Origin: Acanthamoeba sp. SK_2022b
Lineage: Eukaryota; Discosea; Longamoebia; Acanthamoebidae
DNA length: 64,000 nt
Direction of reading: 5' to 3'
Assembly: GCA_027943245.1 (NCBI GenBank)
Contig: JANDJZ010000013.1
Span: forward strand, 1-64,000
Every line of letters begins with the position of its first letter. Position 1 is the first letter of the stretch. The notes under the pieces were generated by a model. It did not search any database. It worked only from the letters and a program-made list of their open reading frames with translations, and was not told the origin of the DNA. Position numbers and translations under genes: made by a program. Positions 44,287 through 57,000 of this stretch are shown one piece after another.

Positions 44287-46159
44287 TTATGATTGGGTGC
44301 CTGTGAACTTGTGGCGGACCTCGAAGTCATCGTTCCGAGCGTAGGGAGCGATGAGCAATCGGTCGATCATACGGCGGGTGAGAGGCGACGAATGGCCCTT
44401 GGCCTCGCTGCGCTGGAAGAGGAGCACGTCCAGCAGCCGTCTCCTGCTGTCGCCTTCCAGAGGCTGGGCCTGGCCCAGCGACGCGAGGAAGAGTTGCGCG
44501 AACAGATCCCGTTGTGCGTTGCTTCCGCCAATGCCGACAAACGACCTCACGAGAGGGACGGTCTCAGGGTCGGTAACCAGCGGCAGCAAGAGCGAGGTGG
44601 CCTTCTCGTAGTCCTGGTCCCGATAGGCGGCGAACGCTCTGCACAGAGGCTCGCCCACGTCGGCGGACACCTTCCTGTTGCCGATTTTGGCCTGCTGTTC
44701 GTTCCCTCCTCGGGCGTACTCGTCGAGAGAGCTCACCAAGCGGGTGTAGCCATCCTTGTCTTCCGCTCCGAGCAGGGCCATGGCCAAGTGCACGTCGTTA
44801 TACGCCTGACAAGTTTACCCATGATCTCGTGAGCGCATAGGGCAAGAGAAAGAACCAGCGGCCCCTCCGCGGGAGGGCGGTCAGTACCAGGACGTGGTCG
44901 TGTTGGTGGTCCGCGAAGAGCTGCACCACCTGCTTCCAGCGATCACCAACCGACCCACCTATAGATGTACACGGTGGACCATGCATATGAGATAGGCTGT
45001 GGCGGAGGGGGGTAAAAGCATGGATGCACAACACACCGTCGAGTTCGATCCTCTGCAAGAGGGAGGCGGCGTCGACGAGATCGAGCATAGCGCCAGAGGC
45101 TTTCATCATAGGAGCGATGTGGTTGTCGAAGACGTCCAGAGCTTGCACGTGTTTTCCCTGTTCGACGAAATGGAGCGTCATGTGCCACCACAAATGGCAG
45201 GCCAGTCCTGTGCACCACTGTGTGTTGCGAGCATCGACATTAGAACGCGCCAGGCATCGCCCTCCCCTGGGTCATGAGAACCGCGGGCTGTTTTTCCTGA
45301 TGAGGTTACCTTCCAGTTGGCCATCTCCTTGGTGAGGAAGTTGATGCCTTCTTCCTGTCTGCCTTGCATCTCATGAACGTGCGCGAGCGCGTGGATGGAC
45401 CACGTGTCCCTGGGGTTCACCGCCAAAGCCGACTTGGCCCTCCTCTCCGCTTGTTCATACCTACACGACAGGGAATGGCGAACAGGTGTGAGTGGCCGCT
45501 AACATGAAGAAAAAGCAAGAAGCAAGAAGAACCAAGGAAGAGAGGATTCTAGTTGCAGTCATCTGAACAGTATTCATCACGTACATAAAGTTCTCTTCTA
45601 GACTGAACGCCGACATGCCCAGGAGGTAGCCAAACAGGTGCTCTTCGCTGGCCTTCTCCCACTCGCCCAGCACGCGGTCGATAGAAGCCTTCATCTCGGT
45701 AGCCTTGCCCTAAGGGGCAGCTGGGTGAGACACTAGCGTCTTTGCACGGGCCGAAGAGGAATAAACAGAAGGAGCAGGAGTGTACGAGGAAGAAGTAAGC
45801 GTCGTGTGCGAACTTGACCGCCATTTCGTCACGAGGGTGGCGTGTGAGAATGTCCTCCCACACGCTCACGGCCTCGCTCATCGACTCCTTGGTCACCCAC
45901 TTGTCCAAGGCATCCACGTGCGCCTTCTCCACGTCCGATGTCCCTTTGAGAGTGGCTGCCTGTGTACACCACACCGCTGCTGGTCAGTAGTCGCACTGCT
46001 AACACACACACACACACACACCCTCTCTCTCTCTCTCTGACGACCCCGCCACCCGGCGAACCTTGCGCGCCGCGTTGAGCGGTTCTTGAACGTGCGCTGA
46101 GGAGTAAGGGAGTCCTGTGCTGAACAGGGCCAGCCCGGCCCTCATCACGTGGCCCAGCA
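44287..46159 (-). CDS. TTC38: Tetratricopeptide repeat protein 38 (TTC38) family, 5' end incomplete
   Basis: Multi-exon minus-strand gene. Recognisable family blocks in order: VLGHVMRAGLALFSTG near 46130; HVDALDKWV and RHPRDEMAVKFAHDAYFF near 45800-45930; EKASEEHLFGYLLGMSAF near 45640; NPRDTWSIHALAHVHEMQGR near 45390; MWWHMTLHFVEQGKHVQAL with DNHIAPMMKASGAMLDLVD near 45080-45190; and a C-terminal helical domain with VPLVRSFVGIGGSNAQRDLF. The order and the His-rich DTW-HALAHVHEM block are diagnostic of TTC38 proteins. Their biochemical role is poorly known. The exon at 46159 begins at a splice acceptor, so at least one 5' exon lies further upstream and was not identified. Confidence 0.8.
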
Positions 46160-46670
46160 CTGCCCATAACAACAACAACAACAACAACACAGGTCAACCC
46201 AGCAGCGTCAGTGAAGCGGGAGTGTTACTGGGGGAAGGAGAAGAGAGGGAGAGTGAAAACCGAGGGTGGGTTCTTCTTGCACGGCTTGGTCAGCAGACTG
46301 CAAGGGATTACCGTAAATGCCCACGTGCTGGATTAAAGGAGATTGATATTGGTGAAATGGAACGAAGACAGTCACTACGGGTAGTTACCTCAACTATTGA
46401 GGAATCGAGGAGGTGACGAGCAATGGGGCTACCCCTGGTTGCTGTACCCGCCGACCACGTCTTTAACCTTCGGCTTAGTGGGCTATTTGTTGGATGATTC
46501 CACGACGACCTGACTCCCCAACACACGGCTCTGGCCAGCCGCATCTTCCTTTTACGCTTTCCCAAACCTGGTCCGTTTTCCCTTTGTTTCTTCCCCCCCC
46601 CCCCCAAACGCACACGCGAGCCAAGTTCGCTCTTTGTTTTTCTCTACTCCAAAGTTCAGAACAAACAGCC
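46160..46670. promoter_or_regulatory. Region between TTC38 and the SAP-like gene
   Basis: About 510 bases between two divergent genes, with an (AAC)n tract at 46167-46188 and C11 near 46596. It probably contains the missing 5' exon of TTC38 and a bidirectional promoter. Neither could be delimited. Confidence 0.35.
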
Positions 46671-47306
46671 ATGGAAGTTGCCCAGTTGGACGAGGTTTAC
46701 CGATGTGGATTCATAGGTGAGGCCGAATACCTGCGGAGACGCTTGCAGCTGCTCCGGGTTAGCGGCGCCAAGGAAGAAGCACCTGCCGTCACCACCCTCC
46801 AGCACCACGACCCAGGGACGACGATACTAACCACCACCAGCTCCACAGCAGCAGCAGCAGTGCCCGAGAGAAGTAGCCCCAGACCAAGAGCAGGTTGGGC
46901 GGCAGCGTTGGTAGTGGTGCTCGACGAGCAGGCCGAACAGGAGCTTCTCGCCGCAGGGCTGCGGGCGAAGGAGTGGGGCCATCCCGCACCCACGCAGCTA
47001 TACGCAGCCTTGCCAACACCTTCGTGGCGGAAGCTGCCTGATGAAAAGGACATGGTGGGGTCCTTCGATTACAAGTCCGACTACGATGACGATGACGACG
47101 AAGACGAAGACGAAGACGAAGACGAAGACACGGATGACGAAGCCTATGCACAGAGACATGCACCCTATGAGCGCGGTGAGGTGGCGGCGGGTCTGTTGGA
47201 AATGTCTGTGGCGGAACTACGAGAGAGCTTGCGACACCAAGGGCTCACTCAAAGCGGCGTCAAGTCCAGCCTGGCTATTCGACTTGCGCAGTCGTTGGTG
47301 CCCTGA
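46671..47306 (+). CDS. Small acidic protein with SAP-like C-terminal helix pair
   Basis: An intron-less frame of 211 codons from the ATG at 46671. The N-terminus has EVYRCGFIGEAEYLRRRLQL. The centre is Ala/Thr/Pro-rich, followed by an Asp/Glu run of about 20 residues. The C-terminus has MSVAELRESLRHQGLTQSGV followed by a basic helix, the pattern of a SAP DNA/RNA-binding motif. The function is unknown; chromatin or RNA association is plausible from the SAP-like helices and acidic tract. A single-exon gene is unusual among the intron-rich neighbours. Confidence 0.65.
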   Translation: MEVAQLDEVYRCGFIGEAEYLRRRLQLLRVSGAKEEAPAVTTLQHHDPGTTILTTTSSTAAAAVPERSSPRPRAGWAAALVVVLDEQAEQELLAAGLRAKEWGHPAPTQLYAALPTPSWRKLPDEKDMVGSFDYKSDYDDDDDEDEDEDEDEDTDDEAYAQRHAPYERGEVAAGLLEMSVAELRESLRHQGLTQSGVKSSLAIRLAQSLVP

Positions 47307-48610
47307 GCCAACGTCGTTGTGCACACAGCACCACCCACGATGCCCTTCATTGGGCCTGCTGCGTTCATGCGCAGCCTGGGCGAGGAGCGAGCCTAGGGCC
47401 CTGTGCTGGAGTTGCTTGTGAACTCTTTTCTCTTCTGTTTTTACTTCTGTGCGCTTCTGATGCGCTCTTTGAATGCACAATCCTCCTTGACCGTGAGGAG
47501 ACTCCTTGACACAAGCCAACTGCTCCAGCCCAGTTGACTTGGACAGGTAGATTCACAAGCACGCTTGTGGGCCCATAACTAGTTGGAAGAGAAAAGATGA
47601 TGTATTACGGTAGCCAGGGTGATGCACTCGCAGAGAGAGGGTGTGGTGCCAATCTCAAGCTCATGGATGCTCTTGAGATTAGCCTTGATTCAAGATCTCA
47701 CTCTTTACTGGGGTAGAGCTGGTGTGGATCTGATCTTGGCAGAAGAGGACATAGTTTCCAGCAGGAAACTACAATTTCTTGGCACAAACAGCACATTTGC
47801 ACCTTTTCATCATTCAACAGGATGGGGGATTGATGGTGTTGGGCCCAAGGATTTTGCAATGATTAATAAGGACAACTGAAAGCTTGATCCAATAGTCTTG
47901 GTGAAGTGCATGTAAGATCTCCATATATGTTCAGCTGACCAATATAGGCTTGCACTCATTGGGCAGTAGGACAGATTTCCTTAATGAAACCAAGTCACTG
48001 CCTCTTCTTCATAAACACCAAGTTTGATGTTTCTTGCACAGGGCCAGTTAGGTCTTGAGCCACTGGATCTGCTCTGGTGCATCCTCACATTAGTGCTGGG
48101 AGAAGAGGAAGCAGAGCATGGCTGCATAAGAGCAATGGGATGTGGTGATGGGCACAGTGATCTGGGAAGGCTGGAGATGGCATTGGTGCAGGGTGGAAGA
48201 GTAGGAGAGGTTGTGCCAAAGGAAAGGTTGTGTTTGGCTTGAGCAAGATGTTATGGGGAAGAGATGATAATGATGATGTCTCCCCTTCATTGTGAATGCA
48301 ATAACACTTCGCTGCATCCTTAATTAAGGTCAAGGTTGCCAGGTACAGGTAGATGGTAACCTATGTCCGTGATATCTCACCTAAGAGAGTAGGAATGAAC
48401 CTGATGTGTTGGAACAAGTTCAATAAACTTGAAGCACACCGGAACCAATCAAAAAGCGGTTTGGCAAGCCAAGGAGATCTCTCCAATAGGCTCACACTTG
48501 GCACCTACCTTCTTCAGAGAATGGCCTACATACAGCTTTCGTGCAAGCCATTCTCTTTTCTGCGCCCCATTTTTTGTTGCGAGTACAGCTTCACAGAAGC
48601 GCAACCAGAA
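47307..48610. other. AT-richer gene-free island, possible mobile-element remnant
   Basis: About 1.3 kb with visibly lower GC than its flanks from about 47550 to 48600, similar in texture to the subtelomeric element zone. Short frames on both strands have no recognisable motif and many stops. No inverted repeats or target duplication were found by eye. Confidence 0.4.
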
Positions 48611-51602
48611 ATGGACGTAAGCGGTAAGGCTAGCCCCCTCTGCTTAAGTCTGTAGACCACTCATGGAGTGTACTGGTGCTGTCAGGCCTTGTGGTTTCCC
48701 GTGTATTATTAAATATTAACCAAATTTGTATTGTGTGTGTTCAATACAGCTGGAGCTCAGGATATCGGCAACTTTGATGTTGTGCTCTCGAATGGCCAAC
48801 TTCCTTCTGAGTCCACCATCACTCACGAAGGTAACGTCACCCCTTGGAGGCCTTATGTTTGACGTACCGGTCAGTTGTTTTTGGGTTTTTCTTTATTCAA
48901 CGCCTCTGAGGTTTTGTCTCGCGCACAGGGATGTTCAACGAGCACTACTTCGCAGTAGGCAGTGAAGAAGAGAAGCCCTTCTCGTGCCAATGGTTCTCCG
49001 CTGTGTCTCCCGACCCTCTCAGGTGTGCGCTTGATACCATCATGTCGTACCATTACCCAACCGCGGCTTGTGTGTGGTGTCTGTGGTGTAAGTGGTAAGG
49101 CAGAGCACTGGGTCGGGTGTGGCTTGCGCGGACGGCTCGACGGCGAGGGCATCCGTAGATATGGACGCCCGCGCCTCAACCTCGCACTCATTCTCGACAT
49201 CTCCGGTTCCATGGGGTGTAACTTCCGTGGGGGTGCCTACCACTCACTCACTCTTCTCTCTCTCTCTCCTGGTGGTCTAATGCGTGGGCGATACAGACGG
49301 CTCGAAAAGCATGCTGGAGGTGGCCAAGGACTGCGTGGTGACGCTGATAGACCACCTCACGCCTGACGATTCATTCGGCCTGGTGGCCTTTGACGACGTG
49401 CACACCTACGCTTCGCTCGCTGAACCCCGCACCAGACTCACATTGGCATGTTGGGAACCGGGGGGAGGGGTGGCGGTGGTGTGGTGGGCCGTCGACGTGA
49501 AGAGACTGGAGGTGGTGCAGGAGATGATGCCCATGAAGGACCTCAACGTTGGCACCTTCAAGGAGAAGCTCTTCGGGTTGAAGCCCCGCGGAGGCACCGA
49601 TATGGAAAAGGGCATCAACGGCGGCGCGCATCTCTTCACGGCCCTCCCCGAGGAAGCGCTCGCTGGCAAGCAGAACCGCATGATGTTCTTTACCGATGCC
49701 AAGGTACAGCGCGCCATGCCGGATGGAGGTTGACTCTCTCTCTCTCTCTCTCTCACGCTCACTCTCTCTCTCTCTCTCTCTCTTCGTGTCATGCATGTGC
49801 GTATACAGCCCAACGCCGGAGCCACGTCCTCGCAGTCGCTTCTGGGCATTTGCAAGACCAATGCCGAGACTCGCAAGATTTACACCTCGTTCTTCGGCCT
49901 CGGGGTCGACTTTGGCGTCGAGGTGCGTGTCGGCGCCATTGCTTGAGTCTTCCTCCTACCTCGGCTGCCAATTGACTGAGCGAACTTGCCTCCCTCCATC
50001 TTTCTTGTCCTCTTCTACATTTGCCATCAGCTGGTGGAGGCCATCAGCCACATTCCGGCCTGCAACTACTTCACGGTCCAGTCACCCAAGGAGTTCAAGC
50101 AGCTAATGGGCCGGGTATGGATTCCAGACCCATCGGCTTCATGAGTCACGTCCAAGTCTCACCGATAAGGAGGTTCTTGTCCATAACAGGACTTTGACTA
50201 CATCGTTACGCCTTCATGCTTTAACGTCCAAGTCAAGATTGCGTCAGAGTCAAACATCGAAGCGGAGAGGTAGGCACGACACGTGTCTCCATCTTGTGCA
50301 GCGCTCGGCCTTATATCATTGAATCGCAGGGTCTACGGCTCTCCCGGCCATGAGATACCCAAGCAGGGAGTCGTACGATCTGTCGGCCGTCTCACTCTCT
50401 CTCTCTCTCTCTTCTCCCTCCTAACCTCATTATTATCGCAAAAAGCGTCACCAGTCATCTGGCGTTGACAATGCTGATGTGTGGTGTGCAGTTGCTGGAA
50501 ATTTTGAGCACGTTCCCTTCGCCTAAGGAAAACGACGAACTGACCAAGGGCGGCATCGTGCTCATCAAGCTTAGGAAACCACAGCAAACAGAGGGCGAGG
50601 CCGCGCTCAAGGTGGTGGTGTCCTATGACGATGCCCACGGCAATCACTACACCGACAATAACACCATCCCCGTCAACTGGGGGTCCACCAGCCCGCAAGG
50701 CATGTACTCCGGTTCTGCCATACGCAAAGCCATCGTACTCGCCAGGTATATGCCACACACAAAAGCGCCAACTCTTACCCTCATGCGTTCACTCACGCAT
50801 TTCTCTCACACATCAACAATTTGTTTTGCACGCAAGGTTTGTTAACTTGATGAGATGGTGGATCCGGGACACGGTGAGCAACAAGGCGGACGCCGACTTG
50901 GCGTCGGTGTCCCAAGCGACAGGAGTGCCTGTGCCGCCGGTGGACCCACTCGAGTCTGGCTGGCACGCTCTCGAGGTGTCGACGCACTACAAGGCCATGT
51001 TCGCTCAGTTCCTCGACCACTACGAGCGCGAGCTTGAGGCGCTGGCCGACGCCGAGGGCGGCGAGACTGACGACCATCAGCACCTGGCGGAGCACACGCA
51101 AAAGCTGCTGGGCCTTGTCACTCACGTGACGGCCAAGGAGATCAGCGAAAAGATGTGCGAGATGCTGTCCGACAGTGAGGTCGAGAACGGCAGCGTGGAC
51201 GGTCAGGAGCTGCGCAGGCGCGTCGAACAGGGTTTGGGCAACAGCACCCGCACCGTCGACCTGGCAGCACAGCAAAACGTATTCAACCAAGAGGTCAAGA
51301 GGCGCATCAAGGATGTCCTCATACGCAAGCTGACCGCGGCTGTGGCGGCCGAAGGCGCGGTACGGACTCCTTACATCACCTCGGAACAGAGACCACGGCG
51401 CTGCGCTGTGCCTACCTAACCGAACAGCGACAACATGAAACAGGAAACGCTGAGGGCGAATGAAAGTAAGCGGGAGGCGCTCGTGTCTAGCGTTGCAGAA
51501 ATCGCGCTCTCGCGCAAGGACAGCGCAAGGGATGAGGACTGGAAGAAGATCGCTCGCAACGAGCTGAGGACACTGCTCGCTTGCAAGCAGTCTTGGTGCT
51601 GA
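48611..51602 (+). CDS. VWA-domain protein with MIDAS motif
   Basis: About a dozen exons. A 13-base first exon (48611-48623) joins an acceptor at 48750 to give MDVSAGAQDIGNFDVVLSNG. GMFNEHYFAVGSEEEKPFSC follows. The VWA domain begins near 49165 with RLNLALILDISGSMG, the DxSxS metal-binding motif, continues with MLEVAKDCVVTLIDHL and DDSFGLVAFDD, and includes GLKPRGGTDMEKGI with the MIDAS Thr. Later exons give SIYTSFFGLG-like strands, CNYFTVQSPKEF and a long helical C-terminus rich in Glu and Lys. Proteins of this type are abundant in amoebae; their ligand is unknown. The last intron is out of phase in my reading, so the stop may be at 51417-51419 instead of 51600-51602. Confidence 0.7.
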
Positions 51603-51761
51603 GCGAGGCAGCCGCCAGGGATCCCGTGGCCTTTGATTGATTGGGCTGCTACCACGCGCCGCACGCCAACACCCAAGCGCACACCCTGTGAGCACAGAGG
51701 TTAACGTGAATACAAAAGAATGAGGGGCGGAAGGTAAAAGCTCGATTACCGACAATGGAAA

Positions 51762-52718
51762 TCACGGCCGTGGTGATGGGTCAGTAAAGTTAATCACAGC
51801 GAAGTGGGTGCGGGTAGGAGTAAATTGGAGAACCATCTCCCGGTAGACGTCGTCGTTTGCAAAGTCCTCCCCACAACAGTCGAGCCAGTACTCATCAATG
51901 AAGGCACGCACAAGGTCGGCCTCAATCGCCTCCGTCCGCGAGTCGGCCGTCGGTTGGTACACGCCCAGCCACAGCCCCTTAAACGCTTCCTTCCCTTCCG
52001 CTAGGGGTGGCTGAAAGAATTCCACCACCACACGGCGGAATCCGAGCTGGTGTGTGGGTGCCATCGTGAAGGTCAAACAACCTAAAGAACGAAGACGGGA
52101 GAGATGACTACGTAAAAGTAAAGTGAAAAAAACCACCTGGTGCATGATGCGTATGCGAACGTGAGGTGAGATGACGTCGGTCTCGGCGTCCACCTTTTCC
52201 GGTGAGTGCGTCTCCTGATCATGTTGTGATAGGGATGAGTGTGTGTGACCACCTTCAAACGGAGGAGGCTACGGTACGAGGAAGATGGCGCGCAGGGGCA
52301 TCCCATGGCGCTGTAGGGCGTCACGATGCATGAGCCGCGCTGCCTCGCCAAGGAGCCGTTGGGCGAGGCCTTGACCGCGATGTTCCGGCGACACCACGAC
52401 GTAGGATACGAAGCCACACTTGGACCTCAAGTAGTATTCAAACACCAACCCGCCGCCCACCTTTCTATTATTATTATTGTCCTCTCCTTCCTTTGTGTCC
52501 GACGAATCGTCGCCAGTGCTAGCAGCAAGAAGAATGTGAAAGATGGACTTCGGGTAGTGCTCAGGAAGGCTGTCGCGCCAGACGTCGAGTTCGTCTAGTT
52601 CTTCCGGTGGAAAAGAAGGCACCATGAGCTTATCGTAGAAGAGCTGCAGCAAACTGGCGTGTGCGCACGTGTCGTCTCGCACATCTACCACCTCCCACTT
52701 TGTTACGTGCTCCTCCAT
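51762..52718 (-). CDS. GNAT-family N-acetyltransferase
   Basis: Transfers an acetyl group from acetyl-CoA to an unidentified amine. The ATG at 52716-52718 begins MEEHVTKWEVVDVRDD. Motif A of the GNAT fold is VSYVVVSPEHRGQGLAQRLL, with the R/Q-x-x-G-x-G/A pyrophosphate loop near 52370. The second exon ends RIRIMHQ at about 52140 and the third begins LGFRRVVVEFFQPPL at about 52050, in phase 0. That join skips a false in-frame continuation through the intron. The C-terminal part (GLWLGVYQPTADSRTEAI, then FIDEYWLDCCG) is longer than in minimal GNATs and may set substrate choice. Confidence 0.8.
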
Positions 52719-52871
52719 CTTCTTAGCAACAACAAGACAATGTTTATTATTCGCACAACTCCAAAACAAATAGAATAAATAACGCAATCACGTTTTGCTA
52801 AAATCGCGGAAAGGCTCGAAATCTGGCCAGCTGTAATTGCTTACATCCAGGGGCCGAAGAGGGGGCTGCGC

Positions 52872-53060
52872 CTAGAGGGGGTTTGTGTGCATGGCGGTAA
52901 AGTCCAGGGGAGCGGGAGCGCCAGTCTTGCTGATGTGGGCGGCAGTTGTCATGATGACACAGACCGAGGCAAAGGCGCAAAACTTCCACAGTGCCTCCTC
53001 CATGTACTCGATGTCCTCCTCCTCTGTTCGGAACTTCTTGATGATTGCTCGAAACAACAT
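52872..53060 (-). CDS. Small single-span membrane protein, unknown
   Basis: A 62-codon single-exon frame from the ATG at 53058-53060. Residues about 1-20 are charged (RAIIKKFRTEEEDIEYMEE), residues about 25-43 form a hydrophobic span (FCAFASVCVIMTTAAHI), and a short hydrophilic tail follows. The size and topology resemble small respiratory-complex subunits, but no family is recognised. It is a gene candidate on composition and clean boundaries only. Confidence 0.45.
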   Translation of the reverse strand: MLFRAIIKKFRTEEEDIEYMEEALWKFCAFASVCVIMTTAAHISKTGAPAPLDFTAMHTNPL

Positions 53061-53206
53061 GAGCTCTGCTCCGCTCTTTTTGTTGTGTGGTGTGTGTGTT
53101 CTGTCTCTTTTTCCTTCTGTTTCTTGCTGGAGGCGGGCCCGAGCAGCTCGGAAACGACGTTTTTTACAGACAAGGGTACATGAGGGTCAAACACGCACGA
53201 GTCGTG

Positions 53207-55230
53207 CTATACAGCAACGCCAGAGAGTCGGCTCATGAAAGAGCGCGGGCTCGCGCTCACGGCGGGCTGCGCATCACTCACAGCTCGCCGGCTCTTCCGG
53301 AGCTCCTTCTGGTGCTCCCTCTCGCGGTCCCTCTCTCGCTCGCGCTCCTTGCGTTCAGCCTTCTCCCGCTGCTTCTCGTCCTTGCGTCGCTCCTTCTCGT
53401 TCTTGCGTTGCAGGGCCTCGGTGACCACCTCCTCGCCCAGGCTTACCCCTGCTTCCGCCGCCACGTACCCGCCCGAGATGCTGAGCCCGCTAAGGCCGCG
53501 GTAGCTGCGGCAGGACTTGGACGTGCGCAGCTCCTTAGAGACCGTCTTGTGCCGCGTCTGCGCCGGCGATCCGGCCTTGTTGATTCTGCTCCCGCCGCAC
53601 TCCTCCCCGTCGCCTCTGATGATACAAGAGCAGGATGAGGACTGGGGAGGAGATGGGGTGGGGAGAGGTAGAGGGGCCTTCCGTACTGAAGCTGTACAAC
53701 GGCAACTGCTGGGTGGGAATCGGACTGCGTGTATCCGACTGGGTCTGTCTCGCCGGAGCTGGACTCGCCTGGCTCGTTAGCGTAGAAGCCTTCGAGTGAG
53801 CCTCGGTTGCGGTCCGTGAGCGAGCGCGATCTGGAGAGCAAGATTCCTCGCCGTCGCTTGTCCAGACCTCCCGAGAGCTGACGCTTTATCCGATCGAAGC
53901 TCGATGATGTACCCATGTCGGCTTGCGAGGCGGAATCGCCAGAAGGTGAAGGCGGTGTTTCACCGAACATGACCTCGGTCTTAGCCTTAGCCTTAGCCTT
54001 ATTGAGCTCCAGTTTCAGTTTGAAGGCGTCGTTACGGTTGCCAACAGAGTTACTCCTCTTCTTGTCCTCCACTGGCGTCTGGAGCTCGTTCAACGTACTG
54101 GTGCTGGGTGGCACGGTGACAGTGTTGCTGCGGCTGCGGCTGCGGCTTCCATCTCCGAGCCGAGATGGCGGCTCGACCTCGGCCTTCTCTCGCGTGCGCT
54201 TTCGCCATTCACCCTTCTTGTCGCCGTCTGTGCTGCGTCTCTCCCGCTTCGCCTTGTCCCGGCTGAGGATCAGGCTCCCTCCCTCCCGCACCCAGCTCAG
54301 ATAGCGGAACGACGTAGCGGGGGACGGTAACGGCGAGGTAGGGGTGGATGAGGTTGGGGTGGTCACAGGAGAGGTGGCAGTGGGGGACGAGGGCGAGGTG
54401 GGCGATGTCGCGTCTCTCGGGCTGATGTGACCGCCGTTAGCAATGTTGAGACTCCAGCGCCGCTGGAACTCGAGCTTGAAGGCAGCTGCTGGAAGTAGCG
54501 TGGCGGGGTTGTTGTCCAGTGACTCGGTCGACAAGACCTTCCCCTCTTCACTGTCGCTGCTCTCATCGCTTTCCTCGTCGTCCACGAATGCCAACGGCCC
54601 CTTCTGGCAGCATGCAGGTGCCACCACGGTTATAGTGATCTCGCCATCGCTCCATTCGTTGGCATTGTTCTCGTCGCTGTTTGGTACCGGAAGAGATCGC
54701 GGCTTGAGGGACTGCTGCCCACGCACAGGCTCGCGCATCAGCGAGCCGCCGTCCATCAACCTGTAGGTGGGCGAGGGGACACCCATTCGCTGGTCCGCGA
54801 GAGCCCCTTCGCTCTTTCGTCGCCGGCGCGCCTTGAGAAGATCGCTCACGGCTTGTGGTCGCACTCCGTCGTCGTTGGACATCTCACTTCGCTTCTCTTC
54901 CTCACACCGTGCTGCGCGTGCAGCGTTCTCTTGCCGTTGCCTCTTGCGGGCCTCCTTTTTTTCAGCGCGAGCCTTGACCTTGAGAGCCCGCTGAGCCTCT
55001 TTCTCCAGGCGGCGCGCAATACGCTGGATGCCCACCTCTGACGCCATCCATCGCTCCCGTTCTCGCTCTTCATTTACATCCTTCACCCAGAAGTTGCCCA
55101 TAAAGGCTGAATCCAGCCAATCGTGGTCGTCCTCTGAGTCTGATGAGGAAGATGATGACGACGAGTGGAAGAAATAGTCCTCCTCTTCTACCACCATCTC
55201 CAACGACAGCCCTGTTCTTTTGCGGTCCAT
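53207..55230 (-). CDS. Ser-rich, charged low-complexity protein, unknown
   Basis: A first exon of more than 500 codons begins at the ATG at 55228-55230 (MDRKRTGLSLEMVVEEEDYFF). It holds a poly-Ser stretch, a Lys/Arg/Glu-rich helix (about 54870-55060), many SP and TSP repeats near 54360 and several RSRSRS or SRSLT motifs that suggest kinase-regulated phosphorylation. An intron near 53620-53690 leads to a second exon ending in a long KERERERDREREHQKEL-type helix and the stop at 53207. No domain is recognised. The RS motifs might point to RNA processing, but that is a guess. Confidence 0.6.
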
Positions 55231-55641
55231 CACTTCCTGCTGGCCCGCCGCCCCCTTGTCTGCTCTGAGAGAGGTAGATTACTTGGATGATGGTGATGGT
55301 GGTTGGTGGTGGACCCTCTTTGAAAAACGACGTACCTTTTGCGGATGCGTCGCCAGGAAGAGACGAGGAGCGATGAAGACCCGTGTACCACTGGTGCACC
55401 AGGTAACGACTTGCACTGTGGTGTGGACCGTTGCACTAAAGGGCCATTTTTTTGCTCCCGCTTTGCGAAGGGACACGCACGAGAAGGCGCTACAATGCCG
55501 GACTTTCACGCCTGTCGGTATTGGGCCTGGGCCTTTATCCAGAAAGGGCCCCTGCAACGCCGATCTGTGCGATCGGGCCTTGAAACGACCCGACGCCGAT
55601 GTACCTTCGGAAGTACATGGAAAGGAGAGGCGAGGGGGAGA
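55231..55641. other. Intergenic region; no gene seen
   Basis: About 410 bases between the Ser-rich gene start and the end of the second M20 gene. Plus-strand open frames here are continuous with frames antisense to coding sequence and lack homology cues. Confidence 0.4.
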
Positions 55642-56933
55642 TTACTGGGGTTGCGCTGCCGCGGCCCGAGTGTCTACCAAATCGATGATGCGGACGAGCA
55701 CCTTGAAACCTTTCACGAAGCTCGACAGCAGGGCAAACTCGTTGTCGGCGTGGTAGGCTTCCTCGTCGCCGTAGCCTACGGTCTACACGCCGGATTGTTA
55801 CCGTGTAGCCACGTGCCGCGAGTTAACGAGGTCGCGTGGATATGCGTACCTGCACATCGAAGCCACCTGCCTGGAGGTCCGCCACCAGCGGCAGCGTTCC
55901 TACACCACATACATTGCACACATAAAAGAAGGTCCTGCAGAGGGGGGGAGGGTGGTGCGGGTACCGGTGTCGGCGAGAGGCTTGACCTCGCCGATGATCT
56001 CTTGGGTGGCCTGGGCGAGGGACTTAAAGCCGAGGCTGTCCAGGTGGCAGGCGATGCCCTGCACGGGATCACACAGCCACTTCCACTCGAAGACGGCAGG
56101 CTCCTCCTCGCCCTCCCGCTTCTTAAGTACGTAGCGGGCGTCGGGTCCCCGGTGGGCCATCTGGTGGAGTGACTCGAACCGCTCCTCGCGCAACTGAGCC
56201 ACAGCGTCGTCTACCACCTTGATGGCGTCCTTGATGTTGTAGAACGGGATCAACCGAATGTCGCCTTTAACCGTACACTCGCCCGGAATCTGATTGATGC
56301 CGCTCTCCGGCACCGCGATCTGCGTGGGCTTGAGCGACGACGAGCACGGAAAGCCGTACTCACTCTCCCTCTCGTGTGGAGGGAACCGCTCGTAGAATCT
56401 TGACCCCCGCCACACGCGCGTGAGCACCGAAGCCACGGCGGAGGGGGATGAAGGTGGCGGAAGTACTTCTTCTGAACCTGAATGATGAGGTCGCTGGCCA
56501 TCTCCAGGGCGTTGACGCCCTTGTTGGGGAAGCCGCTGTGGCAGAGCTTGCCCTTGACCTTCAGCTCCCACTGGCAGAGGCCGCCTATCGTCACACCGCA
56601 ACGAGTCACACGGATACAGCGTAATAAGCACCATGTGACGAACCAAGGGGATAAGCGGGCTCAACAAACCGCTGCCAATGTTGGGCTGCGCGTCGGCGCA
56701 GTCGAGCCAGATGAGAGGGCCGTTCTTCATGACGTCGAGCTCGCCGTGCTTCATCAGCTCATCGACACCAATGGGCAGGCGGCCGCCTGACTCCTCGTCG
56801 ACAATCAGTACGCCGAACACGCTCACGCTCAGCTCGGGCTTCTTTTCAGCCAACTATTCGACGTGATACGCCAATCAATCACCGCGAGTGGCGAGTGAGC
56901 ACGCACGCACGTACGCAACGCATACACGCACAC

Positions 56934-57000
<67 letters not shown>

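Noticed and set aside
52031..52140. Retention of the short intron in the GNAT gene as coding sequence
   Set aside because: The frame happens to stay open, but splicing to the acceptor before LGFRRVVVEF joins conserved blocks directly and in phase.
11317..57000. CRISPR-like arrays
   Set aside because: All tandem arrays are pure microsatellites without unique spacers, and the genome is eukaryotic.
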